From positions 9,904,697-9,968,696 of the forward strand of contig NC_092261.1 of the NCBI RefSeq assembly GCF_036320965.1: a stretch of DNA of 64,000 nucleotides, written 5' to 3'. Below are positions 1 to 11,965 of the stretch, piece after piece. A model generated the notes under the pieces. It was not told where the DNA came from. It searched no databases and saw nothing but the letters and a program-made list of their open reading frames with translations. The DNA comes from Panulirus ornatus (lineage: Eukaryota > Arthropoda > Malacostraca > Decapoda > Palinuridae). The position numbers were made by a program, and so were the translations under genes. Position 1 is the stretch's first letter, and each line of letters begins with the position of its first letter.

Positions 1-1380
1 TAGGTGCTCTTTTGAAATATATTGAATAATGATTAAAAAGAAAAAGTAGATCTGTAAATCGCATTTCTTCCTAAAGCATTTACTGGTCTCTGGCTATGTA
101 GTGTCAAATCAGTTTTTATTTAAGTTTAAAAGAGATAAATATATAGGCCTGCAGGCCCTCTGTCGTCTGTCGCTCCCATGTTCTACCACATATTAGAAAA
201 CGTGATGTGTAGTCACATAACCTCATTTCTATTTGATCTCTTTTATAACCTCTTAATATAAGAGTCAAAAGATGGAGGAAATTGATGGGCAGAAAGAAAG
301 TGCAATTTCGTCAATAGTGTCTGTCCAGTCAGCACGTCCGGCTGGCTATAAATCAGAGGGAATCCAGTTTTCAATTCTACCCTTGAGTCGCTGTGGCTCA
401 CAAATCCACCTACTGACTGAGGTCAGTCAAGTATGGACGGGTAGATTGGGGGGTGGGTAACTGTACCACAGGCAGACTGGACTTTGATGTTAGCTCAACT
501 GCCCACAACAGTCAGCCGTCTTGGTAAAGAAAAAAGGAGAAAAAAAATTGAGTGAAAGAAAGAGCGATCAAGAGAAGAGGATGCTATACTTCAACACACG
601 TTATCCAGTACAGCTTAAGTTTGAAATATATAAACTTTATCGACTGTAATGAGGTTGCAGCAACATTCACTCAAATATCACACGTGAAATGTCTCTTACT
701 GTGTGTATTAAAGTGTTGTTATGAGGGTGGGGGATCTCACTGTGTTATTCACTTGACGACAGTAAATTAGCTTTCGAGCTAACTGCTTCCTTCCAGTGTG
801 GAAGAAATCACTAAATATAATACGTTTCTATACCATATATCATTTGGTCTAAATGTGACTATATATATATATATGTATATCTATGCATGACATATGTAAA
901 TCGTTGCGCAAACAACCTCCAAAAACCACATCTTGACGAGTTTCAATAAGCAACACAAATGAGATCAAATGATACACATGCAGCGAGTAGTAAAATACTC
1001 ACGAGAACTTAGTGATTCACAAAGATTTATAAGCTCATGGCTCAGTTTTCCCCTCCTCCCACCCTAGCCAACCCACCACCCCCCCTCATCATTCACATAA
1101 CATATGCGTTCATGGGCTTTCTCCCCCCTAGTCGCCAATCACTCACACAAGATACACACGCTCAGAACCAATTCGAAGAGTATTCGAGTACGAATCTGCT
1201 CAACTGGCCTCATCCATCAAATTTAGAGTTGCCGCTGGAACAACGACTCTCGAGCCACACACACGACCTTCCTTCCTTCCTTTTTGGGAAGAGACGTCCC
1301 TGAGCTCAGCATCTCCCTCTCTGTCAAGAAGTCAGTCATATGACCCATGCTCGATTTATTCCCATGACAAAAGATCCTCA

Positions 1381-1383
<3 letters not shown>
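1..1383. other. Non-repetitive AT-rich stretch without recognisable gene
   Basis: Only a 15-bp (AT)n run near 860 and a C-rich patch near 1040-1130 stand out. The short open frames (up to 88 codons) have no codon structure or splice context that I would trust. Confidence 0.6.

Positions 1384-1458
<75 letters not shown>
1384..1458. repeat. (CT)n microsatellite
   Basis: About 75 bp of uninterrupted CT dinucleotides. The (S-L)n and (R-E)n frames running through it are artefacts. Confidence 0.97.
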
Positions 1459-1461
<3 letters not shown>

Positions 1462-1544
1462 GCCTTGGAAGAACGAATGGGTGGGTCAGGACCATCCATC
1501 AGGGCACAAAACCTACCCGCCGCATCCACGACTGCAGCAGCTTG

Positions 1545-1800
1545 ATCGAGGATAAGAGCGAAGCCAGCTTGATCTGTTCTTCATACAGCGGACTAACAAG
1601 ACCGGCTCTCGAGATAACGTAGAGGGTAAGGTTCCTCCAGATGACAAAATGCAGAAGTCTGGTCTGAAGACAACGCACGAACAAGACCTGTTCTCTCGAG
1701 AACGTAACGCAGTACGTTTGTTCTCGTTCTGACGTCCTCGCATGGTTTGGTCTCGAACATAACGTTCACGCCAGGATCTGTCCTCGACACGGCGTACACA
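1545..1800 (+). repeat. Degenerate short-motif repeat (AACAAGACC / CTCGAGA-ACGTA)
   Basis: The words AACAAGACC, TCTCGAGA, AACGTA and GATCTGT recur about every 30-70 bp with heavy divergence, which suggests an old tandem array. The unit cannot be fixed by eye. Confidence 0.35.
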
Positions 1801-1939
1801 CCGAGGCGTCTCTCCGCTATATCCCCGTGACCCAACAAGGACAAGGTAAAGCCCCACGGCGAACTCGGCCTTATCCGCTCATACAATGCCTCTCCAGGGT
1901 AGAGATGGCAGCCTGAAGACGGCCGCGCCTCACACCTGG

Positions 1940-1944
<5 letters not shown>

Positions 1945-1994
<50 letters not shown>

Positions 1995-2002
1995 ACACAC
2001 AC
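1945..2002. repeat. (CA)n microsatellite
   Basis: CA dinucleotides with a single T interruption near 1990. Confidence 0.96.
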
Positions 2003-2120
2003 GGACAACTGCCAACAGTCCCCTTCTGCGCCTTCGGCAGTAACGTGGAGCAGAAGACGAGGGTATCAAAAACTGAAAATTTCTTTCCGAAGAAATGAAC
2101 AGCCTACATAATCAAGAACT

Positions 2121-3093
<973 letters not shown>

Positions 3094-3140
3094 CCGCGCG
3101 CGCGCGCGCGCGCGCGCGCGCACACACACACACACACACA
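3094..3140. repeat. (CG)n-(CA)n alternating purine-pyrimidine tract
   Basis: About 27 bp of strictly alternating CG followed by 20 bp of CA. Such sequence is the classic substrate for left-handed Z-DNA; formation here is inferred. Confidence 0.93.
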
Positions 3141-3484
3141 TATATACATACATTTATATGCGTTACCGGACTCCGCCTGCCTGAGATCACAGTGCAAGAT
3201 TGGTGAGGTTGTATCTTTCGTCAGCTGACAGAGAAAAAGGGTACAGCCTCGTCAAAGAACTTATAGATTCAAAGGAGTCCATCTGGCCCTGCTACTGAGC
3301 GAAGCGTATCCTCAGCATACTCCTATTTCTCCTGCCTGTATCATGTTCCTGCTTCTGTGCATTGAACGCACCACAGGGAAATATATAATTGTGAAGCTGG
3401 ACAGTAGTAAGGCGAAAACGAAAATGGGAACTGGTTGGGAATGACGAGTAGGGAGCCTGAACACGACGGAAGACAGTAGATGCT

Positions 3485-3485
<1 letters not shown>

Positions 3486-3560
<75 letters not shown>
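3486..3560. repeat. (GA)n microsatellite
   Basis: Uninterrupted GA for about 75 bp. Confidence 0.97.
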
Positions 3561-3562
<2 letters not shown>

Positions 3563-4015
3563 CTTCTCCTCCTCCCACATTATACCATAAATAGGAATGA
3601 TCTATCCCTGATATTCCGTCTCATAAAACAGAACATCAAAATGACAAAGTGACGGGAAGGGAAAGTTTAAATTGACTCTGGGGGGAAAACTTCTGGGGTG
3701 GTGGCCGATCAAGGGTGAGGGTGAGGGAGGAGGAGGAGGAGAAGGAAGAATCCTTAGTCCCCCGAAGACCTGTCTGTCAGCTGATCATGGCTTAGCTTCA
3801 AGACGCCGATTGACTCGACGACGCGTCTGCAGCAGCGCTCATGTTGCTGGTACTGTTCCGTTGGGGGGGGGAAGAGGAAAGGGTAGAGGAAGGGAGGGAG
3901 AAGGAAGGGGTGGGAAGGGCAGGGAGGCACACGGTCATCGGGAACACGGATCCTACCGCGCTTACATGCAAGGAGGGAGGAGGGGGCGCTCCCCCACATA
4001 CTGGTGTGCCTTCGG

Positions 4016-4021
<6 letters not shown>
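3561..4021. other. Purine-rich unique stretch
   Basis: Contains a GGA-rich patch (3715-3745) and G-rich runs near 3866-3930. The long frames here are low-complexity and overlap on both strands; no gene is supported. Confidence 0.45.

Positions 4022-4098
<77 letters not shown>
4022..4098. repeat. (GA)n microsatellite
   Basis: Uninterrupted GA for about 76 bp. Confidence 0.97.
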
Positions 4099-4099
<1 letters not shown>

Positions 4100-4350
4100 G
4101 GGTCGTAAGCCATTCTATACATATAAAAAAAAATACACTGCCGACGACCAAAAAAAGTATCAGCGACTGATCCTCTCGCTAAACACAGAATAAAAACAGA
4201 ACAGAAACAAAACAAAAAAAAATCAAGTTTTTCAAGCATGAACACGCACCTCCCTTCAGGCCTTGATCTCTCAAGACAAACAAGAAATAAAAAAACCAAC
4301 ATAATGTGCTTAACTCCATGAGCCGTTGTCATATACACATATACATACAT

Positions 4351-4608
4351 ACCCCCCCGTGTTCTATCCCATACCCCCGTGTTCTATCCCATACCCCCGT
4401 GTTCTATCCCATACCCCCCCGTGTTCTATTCCATACCCCTCTGTTCTATCCCACACCCCCCCTGTTCTATCCCATACCCCCGTGTTCTATCCCATAACCC
4501 CCGTGTTCTATCCCATACCCCCCGTGTTCTATCCCATACCCCCCCGTGTTCTATCCCATACCCCCCCGTATTCTATCCCATACCCCCCCCCCATGTTCTA
4601 TCCGATTA
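4351..4608 (+). repeat. Minisatellite, 20-22 bp unit, about 12 copies
   Basis: The unit is a C run followed by GTGTTCTATCCCATA. Length varies between copies almost only through the C run (4 to 10 C), as expected from slippage inside an array that grew by unequal exchange. Confidence 0.95.
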
Positions 4609-4984
4609 CAACTTTATCCCTGGATGTATAAAAACGCATTTCAGGGACGTATATTTTCTATCCTAAAGGCACGGTTGTCTTTGAGGGATACGACACAGAC
4701 GTCGTACCCAAGTTGTCGTAACGTCGAGTGTCGCAACGCCACCGATCAGGGATCGTAGCGTCTTGCCACAGAGGGTCTGAGTAAGTACAGTACCAAATAT
4801 ACTCGCTGATCCAATGAATGCATTTCTCCCGTCTGATTTTCTCCCGTGACTTCAAAAACCCATAAAATGGCCACATTTTTAGTCCGTGAATCTTTGTTCC
4901 TGTAACAGAGAGGATGGTGACAAATACGATGGACGTGGAGGATGATACTCAAAAGGCCAGGCCATTTTAAATCCTACAGTGAAG
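4609..4984. other. Unique stretch with scattered GTCGTA words
   Basis: Around 4690-4760 the words GTCGTACCC, GTCGTAACGTCG and GTAGCGTC recur irregularly. They recall the degenerate GTCGTGCTC repeats at 20-21 kb, but the link is weak. Confidence 0.3.
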
Positions 4985-5480
4985 CAGTAGGCAGAGGTGT
5001 GGAGATCGAAGATTTCCCAAAATCATCGTAAACTATACGTAACGTAAGGCCCTAGGAAGAGCTGTGGGGGTAGAAGACCGACCTCCAAACCCATCGTAAG
5101 GTCCTTAAAGTAAGGTCACAGGCCGAGCTGTGGGAGTAGAAGACCTCCAAAACCATCGTAAGGTCCTTTAAGGTAAGGTCACAGACCGATCTGTGAGAGT
5201 AGAAGACCTCCAAAACCATCGTAAGGTCTTTAAAGTCACAGACCGAGCTGTGGGAGTAGAAGACCTCCAAAACAATCGTAAGGTCTTTAAAATAAGGTCA
5301 CAGAGCGAGCTGTGGGGGGTAGAGAGAAGACCTCCCAAACTCTCATAAAACAAAGTATGACTTCAAGAAGGAGTTGTAAGAGGTAGATGGCCTCCGAAAC
5401 CATCGTTAAGTATATAGATAAGGCGAAGTAAGGACCCAGACTCTAATATGGGAGGTTTGACGACCTTAGAAATCATGGTG
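4985..5480 (+). repeat. Minisatellite, about 60-bp unit, 5 good plus flanking decayed copies
   Basis: The core words GAGCTGTGGGAGTAGAAGAC, CTCCAAAACCATCGTAAGGT and TAAGGTCACAGACCGA recur. Copies at 5055-5330 are close to each other; those at 4990-5050 and 5345-5475 are strongly diverged. Confidence 0.9.
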
Positions 5481-5860
5481 AATGCGTACAAAACTGGTCT
5501 TTGTGGGTATAAATTACCAATCAATATCGTGATCACTATGAGAAAGCATCACTTGAAATATATACGTATAGCTGTCTCGAAATGGAGACTCCAGGGAAAT
5601 CTAATTTGGAAAAACAGAAGATTGCAACCTTTACTCAATGACAACCATGAAACAATAAGAGACTGTAACTCAGTTACGAGTTCTTGATTAAAATGTAGTT
5701 TTTTTTCTATAATTTTTTTTACGTGAAGGCCAAAAAGTAATCAAACTTTCTGACGCTTCTCTGATGCCTTTTTTTTTTTTACGTATGAATAATACCGTCT
5801 TTTCATTACTGATTTAAGATTTTGATTAAATACTACCTCCTCCCTTTGATGCAACGCGTG

Positions 5861-5862
<2 letters not shown>
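5481..5862. other. Unique stretch, nothing recognised
   Basis: AT-rich with several T runs near 5700-5780. No tandem repeat or convincing exon is visible. Confidence 0.5.

Positions 5863-5934
<72 letters not shown>
5863..5934. repeat. (GA)n microsatellite
   Basis: Uninterrupted AG/GA for about 72 bp. Confidence 0.97.
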
Positions 5935-5937
<3 letters not shown>

Positions 5938-6183
5938 AATGACACCCGAGAAAATTAACAGATAAAAAAAGGTTTTAACCTGATTTTACATGACACTGCG
6001 ATTCCACAACACACTGGATCTCGTAAATACTTCGCGGGTCCTCGAGGATCAGGTACCTGAGCGCCTCTGGGTTCATTAGCTTCGTCACACCTGCCACACT
6101 TCCGTAAATAACAACTGCTCTCCAAAACAAAATATCCCAGCTGAACAGAGTAGAACTCCTTATCCTTACTGAACGTAAGACGT

Positions 6184-6460
6184 TTCCTACAATTAAAATC
6201 CCTTGGGGAAGAGCGGGGTGAATGGGATGCTACCAAGGATATCTCCAGCATGTCGTATAAGGCGACCAAGAAGGGCAGGAATGGAGGGTTAGGGTGGGGG
6301 TTTGGGGACGGGAATCCTTCCCTCCAATCCTTCCCTCCTGTATTACTTTCCAGAAGGAGGGAGAAAGAGGGGAAGGAGCCCAACGAAAGAAATTTTTTCT
6401 CCCTCTGGGGCTCGGTCATTTGTTCCTGACGTGCGCGAGAAATAGGACACGTATGAAATT
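6184..6460 (+). mobile_element. Divergent old copy of SINE family A
   Basis: Read on the + strand it keeps the family order: TTGGGGAAGAGCGGGG, then ATGTCGTATAAGGCGACCAA (family ATG/GTGTCGTAGAAGGCGACTAA), a G-rich middle, CCAGAAGGAGGGAGAAAGAG, GGTCATTTGTTCCTGACG and a GCGAGAAATAGGACACGTATGAAA end. It is much more diverged than the copies at 9.5-17.7 and 43 kb, so it is an older subfamily. Its end runs into (CTGT)n/(CT)n. Confidence 0.7.
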
Positions 6461-6499
6461 CTCTCTGTCTGTCTGTCTGACTGACTCTCTGTCTGTCTC

Positions 6500-6565
<66 letters not shown>
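6461..6565. repeat. (CTGT)n-(CT)n microsatellite
   Basis: CTGT/CTGA tetranucleotides at 6461-6510 pass into pure CT at 6510-6565, directly after the A-tail end of the old family A copy. Confidence 0.93.
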
Positions 6566-6567
<2 letters not shown>

Positions 6568-6568
6568 G

Positions 6569-6720
6569 GTGTTGCTGGACTACCCCCCCAGCTTCCTCGA
6601 GGTCACTATGTCAGTGAAGAGTCAGTCATCCCCCCCTTCAGTTGACGAAAAGCTGGAACCATCACCATGCACACCAAGCTGGCTGGAACTAGCCATCTTG
6701 AACACCTTCTTCAGGTTCTC
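6569..6720 (+). CDS. Candidate internal exon (weak), unknown protein
   Basis: A (CT)n tract ends in CCAG, a formally good 3' splice site, and the following bases stay open as VLLDYPPSFLEVTMSVK and beyond to 6856. GC-ending codons dominate the first 40 codons, unlike the flanks. No convincing donor was found: GAG|GTCACT at 6601 and TCA|GTGAAG at 6613 are both poor. I do not recognise a family. A chance frame beside a microsatellite remains quite possible. Confidence 0.2.
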
Positions 6721-6856
6721 AAAATACTTCCACGACCAAACAAACACCTCCCTCCCCCCCAACGCAATGCTATCTTTGCATCCATTTTTCTTCTCCAGCA
6801 TTATCTCCTCAACTTGCCCTCGAAGATCCTATCATGCTAGGGGAAAAAAAAAATAG

Positions 6857-7398
6857 TCTACAGCCCCTCCTGTCCGCTTTTATACAAACGCTTCTCCAAC
6901 AGACACTCGAGAGAAAATACAACCTCGAAAACAACATCCAAGAAAGTGATAAAAAAATTACTTCACGGCTGCTTAACGACAGACGTCTATATAAAAGAAT
7001 GGATTCTTACCTACACCATAGCTAGCAGTCGAATTAACTATACCTACCCATCTATTTTCAGTCTAAATCATTATCTATAAATCATAGTGACATCTATCTC
7101 TCTATACATCTATCCATGAATTTTGGGGTTGCACATTCAACTATGTGCAGATAGATAGACGTAGACACACTGACTGTCATTCTGATGAATAAGATATATT
7201 TCCCTGCAGTTTCTATACCGTCTGACATAGCAGTTCTCTGTTAACACATGCCGTTTCGAGCTGCCCAAGCGATGGCAATACGAAGGCCCAGAAATTCTCC
7301 GTTATTCAATGAAGAACCAAAGAAATACAGGAAGGGAGCGCGTTCATTTCTCATTGCTCTCTTTCCACAGGAACCCCTGCACTGTCCCCACAAACACA
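6857..7398. other. Unique stretch, nothing recognised
   Basis: Mostly AT-rich with ATCTATCT-like words around 7040-7110. No gene or array is supported. Confidence 0.5.
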
Positions 7399-7425
7399 AC
7401 ACACACACACACACACACACACACA
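7399..7425. repeat. (CA)n microsatellite
   Basis: Short pure CA run of about 27 bp. Confidence 0.9.
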
Positions 7426-7635
7426 CCACAGTACGTCTCTTTTCACACAGTACGAACATTCTGCCCGGGATCCAAGACAGGCCTGTACGATATATATGAC
7501 GCTAGGCATCCTCTGACGTCCTCCTTGATAGCCTTAGGGTGTGTGTGTGTGTGGACGAAGACGATATTTTTCCTTTCTGCATCTCCTCTCCCCTCACCAC
7601 GTCTCTACTCCCCACTTCCTCCCTACCTACTTACC

Positions 7636-7639
<4 letters not shown>

Positions 7640-7688
<49 letters not shown>

Positions 7689-7701
7689 TCTCTCTCTCTC
7701 T
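7640..7701. repeat. (CT)n microsatellite
   Basis: CT run with one C interruption near 7685. Confidence 0.96.
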
Positions 7702-7882
7702 TCCATGGGGTGGGGTTCTGGATCCGGCCGCCTGCCCTCCACTTTTAATATTAAGGACAGGAAACCCGACAGTGAACGACAGGGAGACAATGGAGGAGGA
7801 AGATTGGAAAGGAGAGCAAGACGCCCCGAACAGTTTGACGGTGTAGCTCTGAATGGGGTAACTGGTGGCACTTGTGTCTTAC

Positions 7883-7884
<2 letters not shown>

Positions 7885-7943
<59 letters not shown>
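7885..7943. repeat. (TA)n microsatellite
   Basis: Uninterrupted TA for about 58 bp. Confidence 0.97.
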
Positions 7944-7945
<2 letters not shown>

Positions 7946-8230
7946 GCCATCCCGCATATATTCCATCTTAATATCATTACGTGCACACACACACACAATG
8001 GCGGCGAAGGACCTATCTAAAATGAACTTCCTGAGAAAGTAAACAAAAAAAAAAACAGAAGGGTATCCTGAATGAACTGAGAAAGCCCGGCAAGATTTCG
8101 CACTGTCAACAAAGAGGATTGTAGCTATACAACACTGCTGGAGTGGAATGGGCTGAAAAGACTTTGAGAGCAACAGCGCGGAACCAACAATATAACAACA
8201 ACTGTACTCAACTTTTTGGCTAAAAGAGTT

Positions 8231-8257
8231 ACACACACACACACACACACACACACG

Positions 8258-8330
<73 letters not shown>

Positions 8331-8382
8331 TACATACATACATAGACAGATAGATGGATATATAGACAGATAGATAGATAAT
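8231..8382. repeat. Compound (CA)n-(TA)n-(GATA/CATA)n
   Basis: CA at 8231-8260, TA at 8261-8329, then GATA/CATA/CAGA tetranucleotides to 8382. Adjoining motifs differ by single substitutions, as if each was seeded from its neighbour. Confidence 0.95.
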
Positions 8383-8816
8383 CATTATTACCTACGTCCG
8401 ACCTTGGACTTCTCTTCGAAGCTTCCATTATTCTGAGGCTTCGAAGCTTCGATCACACGGGGGCGCTTCGCGCAGAGGATCCCCAACCCAAACACGTCGC
8501 TCCCTCCCAAGCAATGACCCCTCTCCTGACTCCTGCTTCCATGAGGACACCAACCACTCGAAGACTGACCGTTGTGATGCCATACCACCCTCACCTCACC
8601 TTCCCTTTCTAACAGCAAAGCTATGGAGTTCTCCTCCGTTCTTTCCGCCCTCCCCCCCCCATATCTTCTTATTACCTTCACACCTTTAAGAGTTGGGTTT
8701 CGGACACCTGAGGAGCTCGGGTTAATTCTTCTGGCACTTCTTGTCCTCTCATAACTTTAGTCTGAAATGGCCAAGACCGGGTCACATGTCATTGCACGCG
8801 GCACGGCGGTTATTGC

Positions 8817-8818
<2 letters not shown>
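8383..8818. other. Unique stretch with overlapping HindIII/BstBI-like palindromes
   Basis: CTTCGAAGCTTC occurs at about 8413 and again at about 8442, giving overlapping 10-bp palindromes. Otherwise nothing is recognised; the minus-strand 97-codon frame has no supporting context. Confidence 0.45.
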
Positions 8819-9072
<254 letters not shown>

Positions 9073-9222
9073 TATGAGGGTTGTGGGGGAGGGACGGACG
9101 GTGGTGGCCCGGCAGGTGTGTGTGTGTGGACTGGGGCAGAAGACAATTAACCCTCCTTAACCTCTCTGTGTGGCGTCCTTCGCCCCCGATACAGGGGACG
9201 ACACACTTCAGGGGGTCTCCAT

Positions 9223-9225
<3 letters not shown>

Positions 9226-9274
<49 letters not shown>
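9226..9274. repeat. (GA)n microsatellite
   Basis: Pure GA for about 49 bp. Confidence 0.96.
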
Positions 9275-9276
<2 letters not shown>

Positions 9277-9379
9277 CACCAGTGGAAAACATCGCTGCTT
9301 CCTTCCTTCCTTCCATGGCTTGTTTATTCTTTTCTCACCGTTTACTGACCTTATTCTGTTCAAATCATATATGTGAGTG

Positions 9380-9743
<364 letters not shown>

Positions 9744-9810
<67 letters not shown>
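9744..9810. repeat. (AT)n microsatellite at the SINE head
   Basis: Pure AT for about 66 bp immediately after the CACGCAGGG end of the SINE copy. Confidence 0.96.
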
Positions 9811-9813
<3 letters not shown>

Positions 9814-10156
9814 GCAACCTGCCTCTCTTCCCATGAACCACTTCACCCCAATGTTTTACCTACTTACACGAACGAGGAGGGATAAATAACAAAACACACA
9901 CACACACCCACCCCTCCCCCGCGCCGCCTCCTCCACCCTCAAGTCTTTTGATCCGGAGGTGACGCGACAAAGAACCACTTTAGCTTATCACTTTGAGTAA
10001 TTTGTTGACGCGTTCTTCCTGGGTCAAAGATCAGCGGTTCGCGGAAGGTGGAGGAGGTCATGTTGTCCCCCCAGGTCGAGGATCCTTGTACGATCCTCGA
10101 TAAGATGTTCACTCCACTCGATTATCTTTTGTTTTCTTTTTTCCTTCTTTTTTTTC
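9811..10156. other. Unique stretch, nothing recognised
   Basis: Short (CA)n near 9894-9907, a C-rich patch near 9910-9940, and inverted GAGGATC words near 10078-10100. Confidence 0.45.
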
Positions 10157-10335
10157 GTATATCGATTTCTTCCCAGGCTTTTTTTTTGGGGGTCTTTTGT
10201 TTTATTTTTCTCTTATTTTTTTCTTATATCGATTTCTTCCGATGCTTTTTTTTGGAGGGGGTCTTTTGTTTTATTTTTCTCTATTTTTTTCTTATATCGA
10301 TTTCTTCCGAGGCTTTTTTTTTGGGGGGGGTGGGG
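10157..10335 (+). repeat. Tandem repeat, about 65-bp unit, 3 copies
   Basis: Each copy reads TATATCGATTTCTTCC, then a T8-9 run, GGGGGTCTTTTGTTTTATTT and a T-rich end. The third copy runs into a G run that leads to a short (TG)n and another G run at about 10380-10410. Confidence 0.9.
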
Positions 10336-10410
10336 GGTTGGGGGTGTGGAAGAAAGGGGGAAGACGAGGGAAGGACGGGGTGTGTGTGTGTGTGCGTGGG
10401 GGGGGGGGGT

Positions 10411-11009
10411 TACAGTAACCTGTGTCGGAGGTGTTTTAATAGACTGTTCGTAAGCCAACGTACACGACTATCATTAAGTACGTGACTAATTGTCTGGTTG
10501 GGTTGTTTTGGGGCTTCCGGATTATCAACTACCAGGGTCATTAAGGCCCTCAATGTCACGCCCACATCCATCAAAAGGGGAGAAAAAAAATCCTTCAACG
10601 CCTTCTTTACGAGCTGAGGGTAGGTTGGAAGATCGCACACACCCTCACCATGGACAGAGTCCCACTTAGCCAACGGGTACTTCCTGTTATCTAATGCATC
10701 ACGTGGAAGAAAAATAAAGCAACTCAGTACATTAAATGTAGACACGACAACGTAGACTCCTCTAGTCTTTCCTGAACCACAGGAATTGCATTTTTACAAT
10801 ATAGTCTTCTGTCTCTCTATGGACGCCAGGGTACGCGGGAAGAAATATCGGCAAAGTTCAGCTGGGGTGATTCTGATGGTGGGTGGTGGCACGTAATCCC
10901 AAGGGGAGTTAACAAAGACTGCACCACCTAGTCCCACACACACACACACACATACACAACCCCTCTTCCAAACTCGTCATATGTGCACAAAAGCTAGACT
11001 GGAGCAGTG

Positions 11010-11010
<1 letters not shown>
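10411..11010. other. Unique stretch, nothing recognised
   Basis: A 111-codon minus-strand frame (10745-10410) exists, but there are no splice signals or domains to support it. Short (CA)n at 10937-10957. Confidence 0.45.

Positions 11011-11093
<83 letters not shown>
11011..11093. repeat. (GA)n microsatellite
   Basis: Pure GA for about 82 bp. A short (TGACC)n pentanucleotide run follows at 11151-11176. Confidence 0.97.
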
Positions 11094-11096
<3 letters not shown>

Positions 11097-11297
11097 GCTG
11101 GACTCACCTGACCCACTGGTATGGTGAGAGTGACCCGCAGCTCGAGGTCATCTGACCTGACCTGACCTGACCTCACCCGTCAATTTGTCTCCCATTCATT
11201 AATCTGGCGTGTGTGTGTGGTACTTCTGTCGACCCCATAGCTAGTGCTTACCAACACTCGAATACACATATTGTTCCCATCCTCTTATGTTATACGA

Positions 11298-11530
11298 TTT
11301 TTTTTTTTCATACTATTCGCCATTTCCCGCGTTAGCGAGGTAGCGTTAAGAACTGAGGACTGAGCCTTTGAGGGAATATCCTCACTTGGTCCCCTTCTCT
11401 GTTCCTTCTTTTGGAAAATTAAAAACGAAAGGGGAGGATTTCCAGCCCCGCGCTCCCACCCATTTTAGTCGCCTTCTACGACACGCAGGGAAACGTGTGA
11501 AGAATTCTTTCTCCCCTAACCTCAAGGATA
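11298..11530 (-). mobile_element. SINE family A, left arm of an inverted pair
   Basis: The + strand begins with a T10 run, CATACTATTCGCCATTTCCC, and ends AATTCTTTCTCCCCTAACCT. This is the antisense orientation with the A-tail to the left. Full length with a few substitutions. It faces the 11600 copy across an (AT)n run. Confidence 0.85.
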
Positions 11531-11538
11531 GTGTTTAT

Positions 11539-11540
<2 letters not shown>

Positions 11541-11600
<60 letters not shown>
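11541..11600. repeat. (AT)n between two inverted SINE copies
   Basis: About 60 bp of AT forming the centre of a large inverted repeat. Confidence 0.96.
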
Positions 11601-11603
<3 letters not shown>

Positions 11604-11826
11604 CCCTGGGGATAGGGGAGAAAGAATACTTCCCACGTATTCCCTGCGTGTCGTAGAAGGCGACTAAAAGGGAAGGGAGCGGGGGGCTGGAAATCCTCCC
11701 CTCTCGTTTTTTTTTTTCCAAAAGAAGGAACAGAGGAGAGGTCCAGGTGAGGATATTCCCTCAAAGGCCCAGTCCTCTGTTCTTAACGCTACCTCGCTAT
11801 TGCGGGAAATAGCGAATAGTATGAAA

Positions 11827-11843
<17 letters not shown>
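11600..11843 (+). mobile_element. SINE family A, right arm of an inverted pair
   Basis: Sense orientation: TTCCCTGGGGATAGGGGAGA, CGTGTCGTAGAAGGCGACTA, CAAAAGAAGGAACAGAGGAG, CCCAGTCCTCTGTTCTTAAC, GAAATAGCGAATAGTATG, then an A run of about 20. This copy shows most clearly that the element ends in poly(A), continued by (AT)n at 11844-11873. Confidence 0.87.

Positions 11844-11873
<30 letters not shown>
11844..11873. repeat. (AT)n after a poly(A) tail
   Basis: About 30 bp of AT continuing the poly(A) of the SINE. Confidence 0.93.
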
Positions 11874-11878
<5 letters not shown>

Positions 11879-11884
11879 CATACA

Positions 11885-11965
11885 AACCTCCAACATCCTG
11901 GATCGAATCCGGGACCCGTGCGAAGCAGGCGGGAGCGCTAACGCTACGTTATCACTCAGTCAACC
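11885..11965 (-). mobile_element. tRNA-like SINE head
   Basis: On the minus strand a box-A-like TAGCGTTAGCG (11946-11936) is followed 36 bp later by a box-B-like GGATTCGATCC (11910-11900), with GCTCCCGCCTGCTTCGCACG between them. This fits a tRNA-derived pol III promoter. It runs directly into the AT tract of the neighbouring SINE, so a chimeric or nested insertion is likely. A real tRNA gene is unlikely because no acceptor-stem pairing is evident. Confidence 0.55.

Noticed and set aside
11151..11176. Telomeric-type repeat
   Set aside because: Unit is TGACC, not the arthropod TTAGG, and only about five copies.
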